Assembly (NCBI RefSeq): GCF_041320595.1
Contig: NZ_CP166625.1
Coordinates: forward strand, 2,912,001 to 2,976,000
Direction: 5' to 3'
Origin: Pleomorphomonas sp. PLEO
GTDB taxonomy: Bacteria > Pseudomonadota > Alphaproteobacteria > Rhizobiales > Pleomorphomonadaceae
DNA length: 64,000 nt
The position numbers and the translations under genes are program-made. Below are positions 37,346-49,706 of this stretch, piece after piece (position 1 is the first letter of the stretch; the number at the start of each line of letters is the position of its first letter). The notes below the pieces were generated by a model. It was not told the origin of the DNA, did not search any database, and was given only the letters and a program-made list of their open reading frames with translations.

Positions 37346-38641
37346 ATGTCCAACACGACCAGCGCAGAGCTTGCCAATTTCTTCCATAGCTCCCTCGCTG
37401 AGGTTGATCCCGCGATCGCCTCCGCCGTGGCGAAGGAGCTCGGTCGTCAGCAGCATGAAATCGAATTGATCGCTTCGGAGAATATCGTCTCCAAGGCGGT
37501 TCTCGAGGCGCAGGGTTCCGTTCTGACCAACAAGTATGCCGAGGGTTACCCAGGTAAACGCTATTATGGTGGTTGTCAGTTCGTCGACATCGCCGAAAAC
37601 CTGGCCATCGAGCGCGCCAATGCACTGTTCGGCAGCAAGTTCGCCAACGTGCAGCCCAACTCGGGCAGTCAGGCCAACCAGGCGGTGTTCCTGGCACTCG
37701 CCAAGCCCGGCGATACGGTGCTTGGGCTCGACCTCGCCTCGGGCGGCCATCTGACGCATGGCGCCAAGCCCAACATGTCGGGCAAGTGGTTCAACGCGAT
37801 CACCTACGGTGTCCGCGCCCAGGACCACCGCATCGACATGGACCAGCTCGTGGCGCTGGCCAAGGAGCACAAGCCCAAGATCATCATCGCCGGCGGCTCG
37901 GCCTACAGCCGTGTCTGGGATTTTGCCGCCTTCCGTGCCATCGCCGATGAGGTGGGCGCTTACCTGATGGTGGACATGGCGCACTTCGCTGGGCTTGTGG
38001 CGGCTGGTGAGCATCCCTCGCCGTTCCCGCATGCGCATGTGGTCACCACCACCACGCACAAGACGTTGCGCGGACCGCGCGGCGGCATGGTGCTGACCAA
38101 CGACGAGGATATCGCCAAGAAGATCAATTCGGCGGTGTTCCCAGGGCTGCAGGGTGGGCCGCTGATGCACGTCATCGCCGGTAAGGCTGTGGCGCTGCTC
38201 GAGGCGGCGCAGCCGACCTACAAGACCTACATCAAGGCGGTGGTGGAGAATGCCCGCGTGCTGTCGGACGAATTGAAGCGCGGCGGCGTCGACATCGTCT
38301 CGGGCGGGACCGACAATCACCTGATGCTGGTCGACCTCCGCCCGAAGGGGCTCACCGGAAAGGTGGTGGAGGCAGCGCTCGGCCGCGCTGACATCACCTG
38401 CAACAAGAATGGCGTGCCCTTCGATCCGGAGAAGCCGACCATCACCTCTGGTATCCGCCTCGGCTCGCCGGCTGCCACCTCGCGTGGCTTCGGTGCTGGT
38501 GAGTTCAAGGAGATCGCCAACCTGATCCTGCAGGTGCTCGATGGACTGAAGGTCAACGGCGAGGATAACAACGACGGTGTCGAGGCGGCAGTGAAACTGC
38601 GCGTCAAGGCGCTGACCGACGCTTTCCCGATCTACGGCTGA
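37346..38641 (+). CDS. glyA: Serine hydroxymethyltransferase
   Basis: A 431-residue PLP enzyme converting serine and tetrahydrofolate to glycine and methylene-THF. Diagnostic segments are [43 protein letters not shown] and the PLP lysine in [16 protein letters not shown]. Two in-frame ATGs are possible (37334 and 37346); the second has GGAAA at suitable distance and gives the usual MSN start. In Rhizobiales glyA often precedes nrdR and ribD; that order is not kept here, where a terminator and a chemoreceptor follow. Confidence 0.96.
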   Translation: MSNTTSAELANFFHSSLAEVDPAIASAVAKELGRQQHEIELIASENIVSKAVLEAQGSVLTNKYAEGYPGKRYYGGCQFVDIAENLAIERANALFGSKFANVQPNSGSQANQAVFLALAKPGDTVLGLDLASGGHLTHGAKPNMSGKWFNAITYGVRAQDHRIDMDQLVALAKEHKPKIIIAGGSAYSRVWDFAAFRAIADEVGAYLMVDMAHFAGLVAAGEHPSPFPHAHVVTTTTHKTLRGPRGGMVLTNDEDIAKKINSAVFPGLQGGPLMHVIAGKAVALLEAAQPTYKTYIKAVVENARVLSDELKRGGVDIVSGGTDNHLMLVDLRPKGLTGKVVEAALGRADITCNKNGVPFDPEKPTITSGIRLGSPAATSRGFGAGEFKEIANLILQVLDGLKVNGEDNNDGVEAAVKLRVKALTDAFPIYG

Positions 38642-38666
38642 TCTATCCGTATTCCGAGATACGACG

Positions 38667-38705
38667 ACCGCCGCGTGGGGAAACCCGCGCGGCGGTTTTG
38701 TTTTG
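38667..38705 (+). terminator. Rho-independent terminator of glyA
   Basis: A 13-bp stem (ACCGCCGCGTGGG against CCCGCGCGGCGGT, one G-U pair) closed by a GAAA tetraloop and followed by TTTGTTTT, 25 nt after the glyA stop. Confidence 0.95.
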
Positions 38706-38731
38706 GGCTGCCATGCGGAGCGGCGCCGGAG

Positions 38732-40795
38732 TTAGGCGGCATCCTTGTGGCTCTTGTCGAGCTGCTGGAGGAACTCGATGCTACTCACCGCCTGCTCGAT
38801 GCTGCTCCGATGGCCGGCGACCATTGACGACAGGTCGGCTATCGATCGTTCGAAATGACCGCTTTGGGCGAAAATTTCCTCGACGTTGCCGATGATGTGT
38901 TTGTAGCGCGCGCCTTCCTCAGAAAACTCCACTTTGGTGGCGTCGATGATGAGGCCGAGTTCGCGAAGCGATTCCTCTATGTTGGCGATGGCGGTCTGCG
39001 TGTGGCCGAGCGTGGCCTTTGTGTCGTTGGCAAGCTTCTTCACTTCGCCCGCCACCACGCCGAAGCCTCGGCCGGCCTCACCGGCGCGTGCTGCCTCAAT
39101 GGTCGCATTGAGGGCGAGCAGGTTGGTTTGGCCAGTGATGTTATCGATGACCGAAACGACTTTTCGCAGGGCGGCGAGCGCATCGTTGAGTCCGCCGAAG
39201 CGGGCTGCCAGCGCCTCTGTGTTAGAGGGTTTGTTGCTCTGCTCCGAGCGGGACCCGACCATTGCGGCTCGGATGCCCGACATGACTTCACCGACGTTGG
39301 AAATCTCCGATAGCGTGCCCTCGATTTTCGAGGATGTCTCAAGGTAATCCGAGATCTTTTCGATAACGCCGGTTCTCAGGCGGTTGAGGATTTCGACACG
39401 CTTTAGCCTGTTCCGGGTGAAGTAGTTGACGAAACTCGCATAATGGATCGCGAAATTGTCGAGATACTCATCGGAGAATTCCTTTTCGACATTTGCGAAA
39501 AAGACGATCGCCGACAGGGTCTGATTGATATTGATGCCGAACAATTCGCCGTAGGTCGAGAACCCCGCCACGGGGGCCGGCCAGATACCGCCGGTCCGCG
39601 ACAATGCTCCGGCATTGGACAGACGGCGCAGAATGCAATCGTTCATGAGAACGCCGACCGGCTTCGGTTTGCCACGCAAGTAGCGTTCGACGTCCGTGCG
39701 GGTTTGCTCCAGAAAGTCGGTCTGCTCAAGCATCGTCAGTTCGTCGCCGGAGCCGATGTCGCAGTAGAAGTAGAATACTTCTTTCTCCAGATCTATTTTT
39801 GCCACTGAGCGGACGAATAACTCATTGCCCAGCTCGATGCCGAATGCCTTGCCCTTCAGCGCCGTCTCGAGCTTCGCCGGTTCGACCTTCAGGGCGGCCG
39901 ACAGGGCTTTGACCAGAGAGATAACCCTGCCGCTCTTTTCGTCCATGACGGCACTGACCGATCGCCGGTCGGGATCGGCGTCGACGACCACGAAGCTCGG
40001 GCCGATCTTGCGGAAGTTCTGGCTCTTCATGACGCCATAGCGCTGCCCGGCGGCCATCTTGACGAAGGCGACGACGGCATGATCCTTCACAACCTGCCGG
40101 CCGTCGAACAGCAACGTCTCGCTGAAAGTCAGCGCATCGCCAGCCGATCCGCCGATGAACAGACATGGGAACCTGCCCGCCTCGTACACGGCCTCCATGA
40201 AGTAACTTTCCGACATCGACAGGCCATCGACGAAGGTCAACGCAAAGGTCGACTTGGCATCGAGATGCATGGTCGGCTTCACGGAATTCAGGGCGGAGAC
40301 GATCTTGCCGATGCGCGTGCCATGCGACATTGTCGACCGACCGGCTCGTAGGTCTTGCGATGAGAGCGGGACCGAGAATACCTCGACCTTCTCAATCAGG
40401 GTCGGCGAAAAAACCTGCAGAACAACGTTCTGCCAGCTTCCATCCGTCTCGCAATAGATCTTCTCGCCGCCTCTGGCGCAAAGCTCACCGGCGGTTGTCG
40501 TCGCCACCACTTCGGCCGAGGGAGCCAGTGACTTTATCTTGCGGGTCGCACCCGCGAAGTCCACCTTTGGCGAGACGAAGGCGAGGATCAAACTGGCCGG
40601 GCGTCCGTCGAACAGAAAGTCGTTCGGGCCGATACCGGAGAGACTGGCGTCCGTCCGCATAATCCGCAGAGGTTCCGTATTGGAGGCCGACGTGTCCGCC
40701 TGCGCTTCCTTCCGGCGGTCACTTGCGGCTATGGTCGCGGCTTCGCCCGGCGTTCCATTTGTCTGCCTCGACAGTATCTTGCCGAATAATCCCAT
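38732..40795 (-). CDS. Soluble FIST-domain methyl-accepting chemotaxis-like protein
   Basis: A 687-residue protein without a convincing membrane helix. Residues ~60-275 form a FIST N domain ([32 protein letters not shown]), ~280-430 a FIST C domain ([46 protein letters not shown]), and ~480-687 a chemoreceptor signalling domain with the hairpin tip at 553-592 ([20 protein letters not shown]). FIST is a putative sensor for small ligands such as amino acids, so this is a cytoplasmic receptor that would signal to CheA/CheW. It ends convergent to glyA and is divergent from pbpC across an AT-rich spacer. Confidence 0.92.
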   Translation of the reverse strand: MGLFGKILSRQTNGTPGEAATIAASDRRKEAQADTSASNTEPLRIMRTDASLSGIGPNDFLFDGRPASLILAFVSPKVDFAGATRKIKSLAPSAEVVATTTAGELCARGGEKIYCETDGSWQNVVLQVFSPTLIEKVEVFSVPLSSQDLRAGRSTMSHGTRIGKIVSALNSVKPTMHLDAKSTFALTFVDGLSMSESYFMEAVYEAGRFPCLFIGGSAGDALTFSETLLFDGRQVVKDHAVVAFVKMAAGQRYGVMKSQNFRKIGPSFVVVDADPDRRSVSAVMDEKSGRVISLVKALSAALKVEPAKLETALKGKAFGIELGNELFVRSVAKIDLEKEVFYFYCDIGSGDELTMLEQTDFLEQTRTDVERYLRGKPKPVGVLMNDCILRRLSNAGALSRTGGIWPAPVAGFSTYGELFGININQTLSAIVFFANVEKEFSDEYLDNFAIHYASFVNYFTRNRLKRVEILNRLRTGVIEKISDYLETSSKIEGTLSEISNVGEVMSGIRAAMVGSRSEQSNKPSNTEALAARFGGLNDALAALRKVVSVIDNITGQTNLLALNATIEAARAGEAGRGFGVVAGEVKKLANDTKATLGHTQTAIANIEESLRELGLIIDATKVEFSEEGARYKHIIGNVEEIFAQSGHFERSIADLSSMVAGHRSSIEQAVSSIEFLQQLDKSHKDAA

Positions 40796-41213
40796 TTCTA
40801 TCTCCAGAGTTCAGCATCCGCCCGCTTCTCTCCGACGTTATTTCTAGGCTATGACCGTTAACGTTGTACTATTCAGAATATGTATTATTTATTTTGCGGA
40901 TTATTTTTTGGCGGATTTTGGGTATGATATATTTGTTCTGCGCATAATCTATTTAAGTATGCGGTATAATACGAAAGTTGTAATCTGCGGTAATTTGTAG
41001 CCTTTTATCCGTTTTTCTACAGAAAAAGCCGAGTGGAGGCGCGTTATTAAACCTTGACGATTGCACCATGCGTCTGATCGGCCGCGCTTCATGAATCAGC
41101 GATAGTGTGGCGTGATGTGCAGGTGGCAGCGTCGATTTTAATATACTGCGCATTGCGTTCTCGCGGCGATTGACGCCATGCGCTAGCATGTCTGTCCGGT
41201 GGGAGAAGGACAG
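40796..41213. promoter_or_regulatory. AT-rich divergent intergenic region
   Basis: 418 nt without a gene between the FIST receptor and pbpC. The part from 40861 to 40980 has 36 G/C of 120 (30%), far below the genes around it. It contains a TATAAT at 40965-40970, a short direct repeat of TTTT(G)GCGGATT around 40893-40918 and a CATGC-4nt-GCATG dyad just upstream of pbpC. Promoters of both flanking genes are expected here, but I cannot assign matching -35 boxes. Confidence 0.5.
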
Positions 41214-43289
41214 GTGGCCATCCGACGTTTCACATTGGTGTTGGCGGCAGCCGCGGTGATGTCTGTCCTTGTCGGCGGTACATCCGCGGTGGTTGGGTTC
41301 TTCCGACTTGTGGATGCCACGCCGCCGGTCGATTTGTTCGCTCCGACGTCGCAAGTCGTCACCGCTCGCAACGGCGAGATTCTGCGTGCCTACACGGTGG
41401 GCGACGGGCTATGGCGGCTGCCGGTCGATCCGGAGCGCGTCGATCCCACCTACGTGAATCTGTTGCTCGCCACCGAGGACAGTCGTTTCCGCGAACACGC
41501 AGGCGTCGATCCGAAAGCGCTTCTCCGCGCCGGCTGGCAGCTTGTGACCCACGGCCATATCGTCTCCGGCGGGTCGACCTTGACGATGCAGGTGGTGCGC
41601 CTTTCGGAACGCCTGCATACCCGTTCGCCAAGCGGCAAGTTCGGTCAGATCGTCAAGGCGCTGGCCCTTGAGCGCTTTGCCAGTAAGGACGATATCCTCG
41701 CCGCCTATCTCGGCCTTGCGCCGTTCGGAGGCAACATCGAGGGGGTGCGATCCGCATCGCTGGCCTGGCTTGGCAAGGAGCCCTTGCGGCTTACCCCGGC
41801 CGAGGCGGCTTTTCTGGTTGCGCTGCCACAGTCACCGGAAGCCCGCCGTCCCGACCGAGATGCCACCGCTGCCAAGGCCGCGCGGGACCGCATCCTGAGA
41901 CGGGCCGTCGATCGCGGGGTTCTTTCGCGGGCTGACGCCGAAGCGGCCATCGCAGAGCCGGTGCCAACCCGACGACGCGATTTTCCATTGCTTGCGGCGC
42001 ATTCCGCCGACCGGGCGGTGGCGGCTGCTCCCAAAGAGGGCGAAATCCGTCTGAGCATTGACCGCAAGCTGCAGGCCTTACTCGAAGGTCTTGCTGCCGA
42101 GCGGGCCAGCGCCGTCGGCCCGAACGTCTCCGTGGCGATCATGGTGGCGGAGGAGGCGAGCGGCGACGTGCTGGCGTCGGTCGGATCGGCTGGGCTGTTT
42201 GATGCGAGGCGGGCCGGCTCGATCGATATGACAAGGGCTGTCCGCTCGCCCGGCTCGACGCTGAAGCCGTTCATCTACGGCCTCGCCTTCGAGGCGGGCA
42301 TCGCTCACCCCGAGACGCTGGTTGAGGATCGGCCGACTGCTTTTGCCGGTTATACGCCCAACAACTTCGACAAGACCTTTCGCGGCACGGTGACCGTTCG
42401 GCAGGCACTTTCGGAAAGCCTCAACGTGCCGGCGATCCAGACGCTGGAGCTGGTGGGGCCGGCGCGGCTCGTCACACGCTTCCGTCGGGTCGGCGTCGAG
42501 GCGAAGTTACCCGACATGGCCCCGGCCAATCTCGCCGTCGGCCTCGGCGGTGTCGGGCTGACGCTCAACGACTTGACGACGCTTTATACCGCGCTCGCCC
42601 GCGGTGGTCGACCGATCGCGCTTCACGAACGGCTCGACGCCTTGGGGCCCGCCGAGCCACCCAAGCCGCTGATGGACGAAAGAGCCGCCGCCTATGTCAC
42701 CGACATCCTGGCTGGACCACTTGGCGCAACCAAGGGCGATGTTCGCGTCGCTATCAAGACCGGTACTTCCTATGGCTATCGCGACGCTTGGGCGATGGGT
42801 TACGATGGCCGTTACGTTGTGGGCGTCTGGGTTGGCCGGCCGGATGGTGCGCCGCTGCCCGGTTTGATGGGGGTCGATGTCGCCGTCCCGATCCTCGCCG
42901 ACACTTTCGTTCGGGCGGGCGGGACCACGCGTCTGCCACCGGAGCCGCCGGGTCTGCTCAAGGTCTCCAATGCCGAATTGCCACCGCCGCTCCAACGGCT
43001 GCGCGGCGCGCGAGCGGCCGTGGCGGCAAGAGATGCTGGGCCGGAGATTGCCTATCCACCGGCCGGCGCGCACGTCGATCTCGGTTTCCGTGCTGGCTCT
43101 CCTCAGCCGCTCGCCCTCAAGGTCCGCAATGGCAAAGGGCCATTCACTTGGCTTGCCGATGGGGCGCCAGTGGCGCAGGAGCCCTGGGCGCGACAGTTCA
43201 GTTACTTTCCGAAGGGCGCCGGCTTTGTGACGCTGTCGGTCATCGATGGCGAGGGCAGGGCCGACCGGGTCACCGTTTTCGTGGAGTGA
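41214..43289 (+). CDS. pbpC: Penicillin-binding protein 1C
   Basis: A 691-residue bifunctional peptidoglycan synthase. After one N-terminal membrane anchor comes a glycosyltransferase-51 domain (LLLATEDSRFREHAGVDPKA, GGSTLTMQVVRL), a transpeptidase domain with the SxxK in RSPGSTLKPFIYG and KTGTSYGYRDAW, and a C-terminal BiPBP_C beta domain (YPPAGAHVDL). The start is a GTG at 41214, 8 nt after GGAG; another GTG 15 nt upstream is possible. The alpha-2-macroglobulin gene often located upstream of pbpC is not in the window. Confidence 0.94.
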   Translation: MAIRRFTLVLAAAAVMSVLVGGTSAVVGFFRLVDATPPVDLFAPTSQVVTARNGEILRAYTVGDGLWRLPVDPERVDPTYVNLLLATEDSRFREHAGVDPKALLRAGWQLVTHGHIVSGGSTLTMQVVRLSERLHTRSPSGKFGQIVKALALERFASKDDILAAYLGLAPFGGNIEGVRSASLAWLGKEPLRLTPAEAAFLVALPQSPEARRPDRDATAAKAARDRILRRAVDRGVLSRADAEAAIAEPVPTRRRDFPLLAAHSADRAVAAAPKEGEIRLSIDRKLQALLEGLAAERASAVGPNVSVAIMVAEEASGDVLASVGSAGLFDARRAGSIDMTRAVRSPGSTLKPFIYGLAFEAGIAHPETLVEDRPTAFAGYTPNNFDKTFRGTVTVRQALSESLNVPAIQTLELVGPARLVTRFRRVGVEAKLPDMAPANLAVGLGGVGLTLNDLTTLYTALARGGRPIALHERLDALGPAEPPKPLMDERAAAYVTDILAGPLGATKGDVRVAIKTGTSYGYRDAWAMGYDGRYVVGVWVGRPDGAPLPGLMGVDVAVPILADTFVRAGGTTRLPPEPPGLLKVSNAELPPPLQRLRGARAAVAARDAGPEIAYPPAGAHVDLGFRAGSPQPLALKVRNGKGPFTWLADGAPVAQEPWARQFSYFPKGAGFVTLSVIDGEGRADRVTVFVE

Positions 43290-43376
43290 CAGGCAGCGCG
43301 GCGACACGGGAGCTTGCGTTCTGGCCGGCGGAAGGGCATGCCCATGTCCGTTGGTTTACGGAAGGCGAGAGGGGCG

Positions 43377-44741
43377 ATGACCAGAAAAGAACGGGTGGCG
43401 CTGGTATCGCTGGTTGCCAGCATCGGCCTCACCGCCGCCAAGCTTATCGTTGGCCTTTTGATCGGCTCGCTGGCCCTTGTTACTGATGCGCTGCATTCGG
43501 GCACCGATGCCATTGCCACGCTGGTCACCTTCCTGGCCGTGCGCTTCGCTGACCGGCCGGCCGACGACGACCATCCCTATGGTCACGGCAAATACGAGGA
43601 TCTCGCTGCGCTCGGGGAAGGGACGTTGCTCTTGGTGTTGGCCGGCGGCGTGGCCGTGGAGTCCTGGAACCGCTTTACCGGTGGGGCGGAGCCACCCTTG
43701 GTCAACATCGTCGCCTTTGCCGTGCTCGGCGTTGAGATCATCATCAATCTTTGGCGTGCCCGGGCTCTCCACAAGGTGGCCGTGGAGACAGGTAGTCGAG
43801 CGCTCGCCGCCGACGCCATGCACTTTCTGTCCGATGTCGCCTCGTCGGCGATCGTCATCGTCGGATTTGTCGCGACGATCTATGGCGCCGACTGGGCCGA
43901 CTCGGTGACGGCGGCGGCCATCGCCATCTTCATCGGCTGGTTGGGCCTCAGGATGATCCGCCGTACCGCCGACGAACTTACCGATCGGGTGTCGCCGACC
44001 GTTACGCGCACGCTCCGCCGGCTGTTGCAGGATCTGCCGGGGGTGGTCGCCATCGACCAGCTCCGCATGCGCACCGTCGGCCCGCGACATTTTGTCGATA
44101 TTTCGGCGGGGGTGCCGCGCACCTTCAGCCTTAGCGAAACGGCCACCGTCAAACGAGCAATGGTCGCGGCAATTTCGGCGGAGATCGCCGACGCCGAGGC
44201 AACGGTCAGCTTGAGGCCGATGCCGATCGACGACGAGAGCCTAAGAGAGCGGGTGTTTTTGGCGGCCTCGCGCGAGCGCATACCCGTTCACCACATCACC
44301 ATTCAACATCTTGGCGATCGCCTCTCAGTGTCGCTCGACTGCGAGGTCGACGGGGCCATGCCGCTTGGGGAGGCGCATGACGTGGCAAGCCGTCTCGAGG
44401 CGGCCATCCGCGCTGAAATCGGCGCTGAAATCGAGGTGGAGACGCATCTTGAGCCGCTCTATCCCGACCTCATTCCCGGCGCAAACCTGCCGGACAAGAG
44501 GGTAGCTGAGTATACCGTGGTTCTGCGGGAGGCCGCGGAACAGAATGGTGTCAGTGACATTCATAACGTCCGCGCCCGAGAGATCGATGACGGCGTGTTC
44601 GTCGCTTTCCACTGCCGCTTTCCCCGGACGCTATCGGCTTCCGAGGTGCATAGCCGCGCCGACGCGGTAGAGCGGGCCGCGCGCATCGCTTTTCCGGAGA
44701 TCCGCCGCATCGTCAGCCATCCCGAACCGTTGAGAGAGTGA
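43377..44741 (+). CDS. Cation diffusion facilitator transporter with extended C-terminal region
   Basis: About 454 residues. The first ~200 are the CDF transmembrane core with metal-site residues in LVTDALHSGTDAIA, a histidine-containing DDDHPYGHGKYED loop and LAADAMHFLSDVASS. The C-terminal ~250 residues hold a cytoplasmic dimerisation domain that appears to be present more than once (VVAIDQLRMRTVGPRHFVDIS, later VHHITIQHLGDRLSVSLDCEVD and SDIHNVRAREIDDGVFVAFHC). Usual CDFs are ~300 residues. The metal is not determinable; Zn, Co, Fe or Mn are candidates. Other starts lie at 43338 and 43344; 43377 gives the typical MTRKERVALVS. Confidence 0.88.
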   Translation: MTRKERVALVSLVASIGLTAAKLIVGLLIGSLALVTDALHSGTDAIATLVTFLAVRFADRPADDDHPYGHGKYEDLAALGEGTLLLVLAGGVAVESWNRFTGGAEPPLVNIVAFAVLGVEIIINLWRARALHKVAVETGSRALAADAMHFLSDVASSAIVIVGFVATIYGADWADSVTAAAIAIFIGWLGLRMIRRTADELTDRVSPTVTRTLRRLLQDLPGVVAIDQLRMRTVGPRHFVDISAGVPRTFSLSETATVKRAMVAAISAEIADAEATVSLRPMPIDDESLRERVFLAASRERIPVHHITIQHLGDRLSVSLDCEVDGAMPLGEAHDVASRLEAAIRAEIGAEIEVETHLEPLYPDLIPGANLPDKRVAEYTVVLREAAEQNGVSDIHNVRAREIDDGVFVAFHCRFPRTLSASEVHSRADAVERAARIAFPEIRRIVSHPEPLRE

Positions 44742-44760
44742 CGCACGTTATCGCGCGCGG

Positions 44761-45768
44761 TTACGCGACGCCGATACGCAACAGGTCGAGGGTGTGCAAG
44801 ATGCCGATCGGCTTCTGGTTGTCGACCACGAACAGCACTGAAATCTTGCGATTTTGCAGCAGGTCGAGCGCTTCGGCGGCGAAGATCTGCGGCGCGACGG
44901 TGACTGGTTTGCGGGTCATCACCTCGGTGACCGGCGTTTCCAGTTTGGCGGCGCTCAACTGCGGACCAAGGTCGGAATGCACGAATCGGCGAAGGTCGCC
45001 GTCGGTGACGACACCGGCCAACCGGCCGTCAGGATCGATAACGCCGACCACGCCGAAGCCGCCCGAGCTGATGGCCAGGATGGCGTCGGTCATGGAGCTG
45101 TTTATGCTGATGAGCGGCAGCTGCTCGCTATGCATGATTTCCGACACGCGTCGGAGCTGCGAGCCGAGTTTGCCGCCCGGATGGAAAATGTGGAAGTCGG
45201 TTTCCGAAAAACCCCGTCTCACCATGACGCCCATGGCGATTGCATCGCCAATGGCAAGCTGCAAGACGGTCGACGTCGTCGGGGCGAGGTTGTGCGGGCA
45301 GGCTTCCCGTACACGAGGCAGGATGAGCGCCACGTCGGCGGCGGCGGCCAGCGTCGACTCGGCACCGGCGGTCAGAGCGACCACCGGTACGTTGAAGCGT
45401 TTGGCGAAGGCCAGCACGACGGCGAGTTCGGTGGTCTCGCCAGACCAAGACAGCGCCAGGATCACGTCGGAGCTATCAACCATGCCAAGGTCACCATGGC
45501 CGGCCTCGGTGGGATGGACGTAGTAGGCGGCTGTTCCCGTCGAGGAGAAAGTGGCCGCGAGCTTGCGGGCGATATGGCCGCTCTTGCCGATGCCGGTGAC
45601 GATGAGCCTGCCTTTGCCCTCCGCGACGATGCCGATGGCCTTGTCAATGGCCTCACCAAGCGGGCCGTGCAGCGCAGCCTCCTCGAGGGCGGTGACGCCC
45701 GTCCGTGTGATTTCGATGGCATGCAGCGCCGCCGCGAGGGCGGGCTTGGGAAGCGGGCTGTCGGTCAT
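44761..45768 (-). CDS. kdsD: Arabinose-5-phosphate isomerase (KpsF/GutQ/KdsD family)
   Basis: A 335-residue isomerase converting ribulose 5-phosphate to arabinose 5-phosphate, the precursor of KDO for lipopolysaccharide. A SIS domain comes first (VTGIGKSGHIARKLAATFSSTGTAAYYVHPTEAGHGDLGM, SWSGETTELAVVL), then two CBS domains (VSEIMHSEQLPLIS, VTEVMTRKPVTVAPQ). The ATG at 45768 starts at MTDSPLP; the frame extends 64 codons upstream through a tandem repeat, which is unlikely to be translated. Confidence 0.93.
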   Translation of the reverse strand: MTDSPLPKPALAAALHAIEITRTGVTALEEAALHGPLGEAIDKAIGIVAEGKGRLIVTGIGKSGHIARKLAATFSSTGTAAYYVHPTEAGHGDLGMVDSSDVILALSWSGETTELAVVLAFAKRFNVPVVALTAGAESTLAAAADVALILPRVREACPHNLAPTTSTVLQLAIGDAIAMGVMVRRGFSETDFHIFHPGGKLGSQLRRVSEIMHSEQLPLISINSSMTDAILAISSGGFGVVGVIDPDGRLAGVVTDGDLRRFVHSDLGPQLSAAKLETPVTEVMTRKPVTVAPQIFAAEALDLLQNRKISVLFVVDNQKPIGILHTLDLLRIGVA

Positions 45769-45791
45769 ATCGGCTTGGTTCCGCAATTGTC

Positions 45792-45837
45792 GGCTGGTCG
45801 CCTTGTTAGCTTGGTTGTTGGCTGGTCGCCTTGTTAG
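45792..45837. repeat. Tandem 18-bp direct repeat (28-bp period)
   Basis: GGCTGGTCGCCTTGTTAG occurs at 45792-45809 and again at 45820-45837. It lies in the divergent region between the kdsD start and ntrY and could be a protein-binding site or a replication-slippage relic. Confidence 0.75.
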
Positions 45838-45972
45838 TTCATTGTCGCTGCATGTAAAGCGAGCCTTGTGGCGGCAACGGGACAAAAAAGGGGATATTCC
45901 GCTTTTGCACGTGGTTTTCGTCAAGAAGCCGCAATCGTGATAGACGGCTCGGGTGCGCAATGGAGACAGACG

Positions 45973-48213
<2,241 letters not shown>

Positions 48214-48327
48214 TTGTCGATAGTTTAGCGTCGATAGGGCTTCAGATCGTGTGACATTTATGTTACTGCCGAAGCGGCCGGGGCACGAGGACGGCCGCAT
48301 GGCGGCGGAACGGATACGCAGGAAACA

Positions 48328-49698
48328 ATGGCGACCGACATTCTGATCGTTGACGACGAGGCTGACATTCGCGACCTCGTGGCGGGCATTCTCGAGGACG
48401 AGGGGCACGGTGCCCGGACGGCCGGTGATTGCGACAAGGCACTCCAGGCTATTTCCGAGCGGCGTCCGCAGCTGATCTTCCTCGATATTTGGCTGCAAGG
48501 CAGCCGCATGGACGGCCTGCAACTGCTCGACGAAATCAAGGCCAACAATCAGGACGTGCCGGTGGTGATGATCTCCGGGCATGGCAACGTCGAGACTGCC
48601 GTCTCCGCCATCAAGCGTGGTGCCTACGACTATATCGAGAAGCCGTTCAAGGCGGATCGGCTGCTGCTGATCGCCGAAAGGGCGCTGGAATCGTCGCGCC
48701 TCAAGCGCGAAATTCGCGAACTGCAGATTCGCTCCGACCGGCAGGAGGGCATCGTTGGCGGTTCATCGGTGGTCAATCAGCTCCGGAACACCATCGACCG
48801 CGTTGCGCCCACCAACAGCCGCGTATTGATTTCCGGTCCTTCCGGGTCCGGCAAGGAATCGGTGGCGCGGGCTATCCACGAGCGGTCGCACCGGGCGTCC
48901 GGTCCGTTCGTCGTGATGAATGCCGGTGCCTTTTCGCCCGACCGCATGGAGATCGAGCTGTTCGGCAGCGAGTCCGACGATGATGGCAAGCGCAAGGTCG
49001 GCGCGCTGGAGGAGGCGCACGGCGGTACGCTTTATCTCGACGAGATCGGCGATATGCCGCGCGACATGCAGAACCGCATGGTGCGCGTGCTTGTCGATCA
49101 GGCTTTCGAACGCGTTGGTGGTACCCAGAAGGTGCATGTCGACGTTCGCTACGTGTCTTCGACGGCCCGCGACCTCGAACGCGAGATTGCCGAAGGTCAT
49201 TTCCGAGAAGACCTGTTCCATCGTCTGGCCGTGGTACCGGTGCGCGTGCCGGGCCTGTCGGAGCGGCGCGAGGATATCCCGTTCCTCATTGAGCAGATGA
49301 TGCATCAGATTTCCCGAGCCACTGGTCTGCCGGTTCGCCGCATCGGCGAGGACGCGATGGCGGTGCTGCAGTCGCACGACTGGCCGGGCAATCTCCGCCA
49401 GCTTCGCAACAACGTCGAGCGACTGATGATCCTGACGCGCGGCGACCCGGAGGCGGTGATCACAGCCGACCTGCTGCCGTCGGAGATTGGCACCATGCTG
49501 CCCTCGTTGCCGTCGGGCTCGGGTGGCGAACATCTGATGGCATTGCCGCTGCGGGAAGCGCGCGAGATTTTCGAGCGGGAGTATCTCAAGGCCCAGCTCA
49601 ACCGTTTCGGCGGCAATATTTCGCGCACCGCCGAATTCGTCGGCATGGAGCGCTCGGCGCTGCACCGGAAGCTGAAGAGCCTGGCGATCGCCGGCTGA
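48328..49698 (+). CDS. ntrX: Response regulator NtrX (AAA+ family, no GAFTGA loop)
   Basis: A 456-residue partner of NtrY. The receiver domain has acidic DDEAD and phospho-Asp53 in LIFLDIWLQG, plus the lysine in YIEKPFKAD. The AAA+ domain has Walker A GPSGSGKESVARAIHERS and Walker B TLYLDEIGDMP, and a Fis-type helix-turn-helix ends the protein (LNRFGGNISRTAEFVGMERSALHRKLKSL). Where sigma-54 activators have GAFTGA after LFG, this protein reads ELFGSESDDDGKRKVGALEEAHGG, so it probably does not open sigma-54 promoters in the classical way. The 114-nt gap after ntrY is short enough for co-transcription. Confidence 0.95.
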   Translation: MATDILIVDDEADIRDLVAGILEDEGHGARTAGDCDKALQAISERRPQLIFLDIWLQGSRMDGLQLLDEIKANNQDVPVVMISGHGNVETAVSAIKRGAYDYIEKPFKADRLLLIAERALESSRLKREIRELQIRSDRQEGIVGGSSVVNQLRNTIDRVAPTNSRVLISGPSGSGKESVARAIHERSHRASGPFVVMNAGAFSPDRMEIELFGSESDDDGKRKVGALEEAHGGTLYLDEIGDMPRDMQNRMVRVLVDQAFERVGGTQKVHVDVRYVSSTARDLEREIAEGHFREDLFHRLAVVPVRVPGLSERREDIPFLIEQMMHQISRATGLPVRRIGEDAMAVLQSHDWPGNLRQLRNNVERLMILTRGDPEAVITADLLPSEIGTMLPSLPSGSGGEHLMALPLREAREIFEREYLKAQLNRFGGNISRTAEFVGMERSALHRKLKSLAIAG

Positions 49699-49706
49699 GG
49701 CGGATC

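Noticed and set aside
45768-45960. A 64-codon N-terminal extension of the arabinose-5-phosphate isomerase gene.
   Set aside because: It runs through a tandem DNA repeat, has no family resemblance and is rich in Arg/Asn/Gln; the ATG at 45768 gives the normal protein length.
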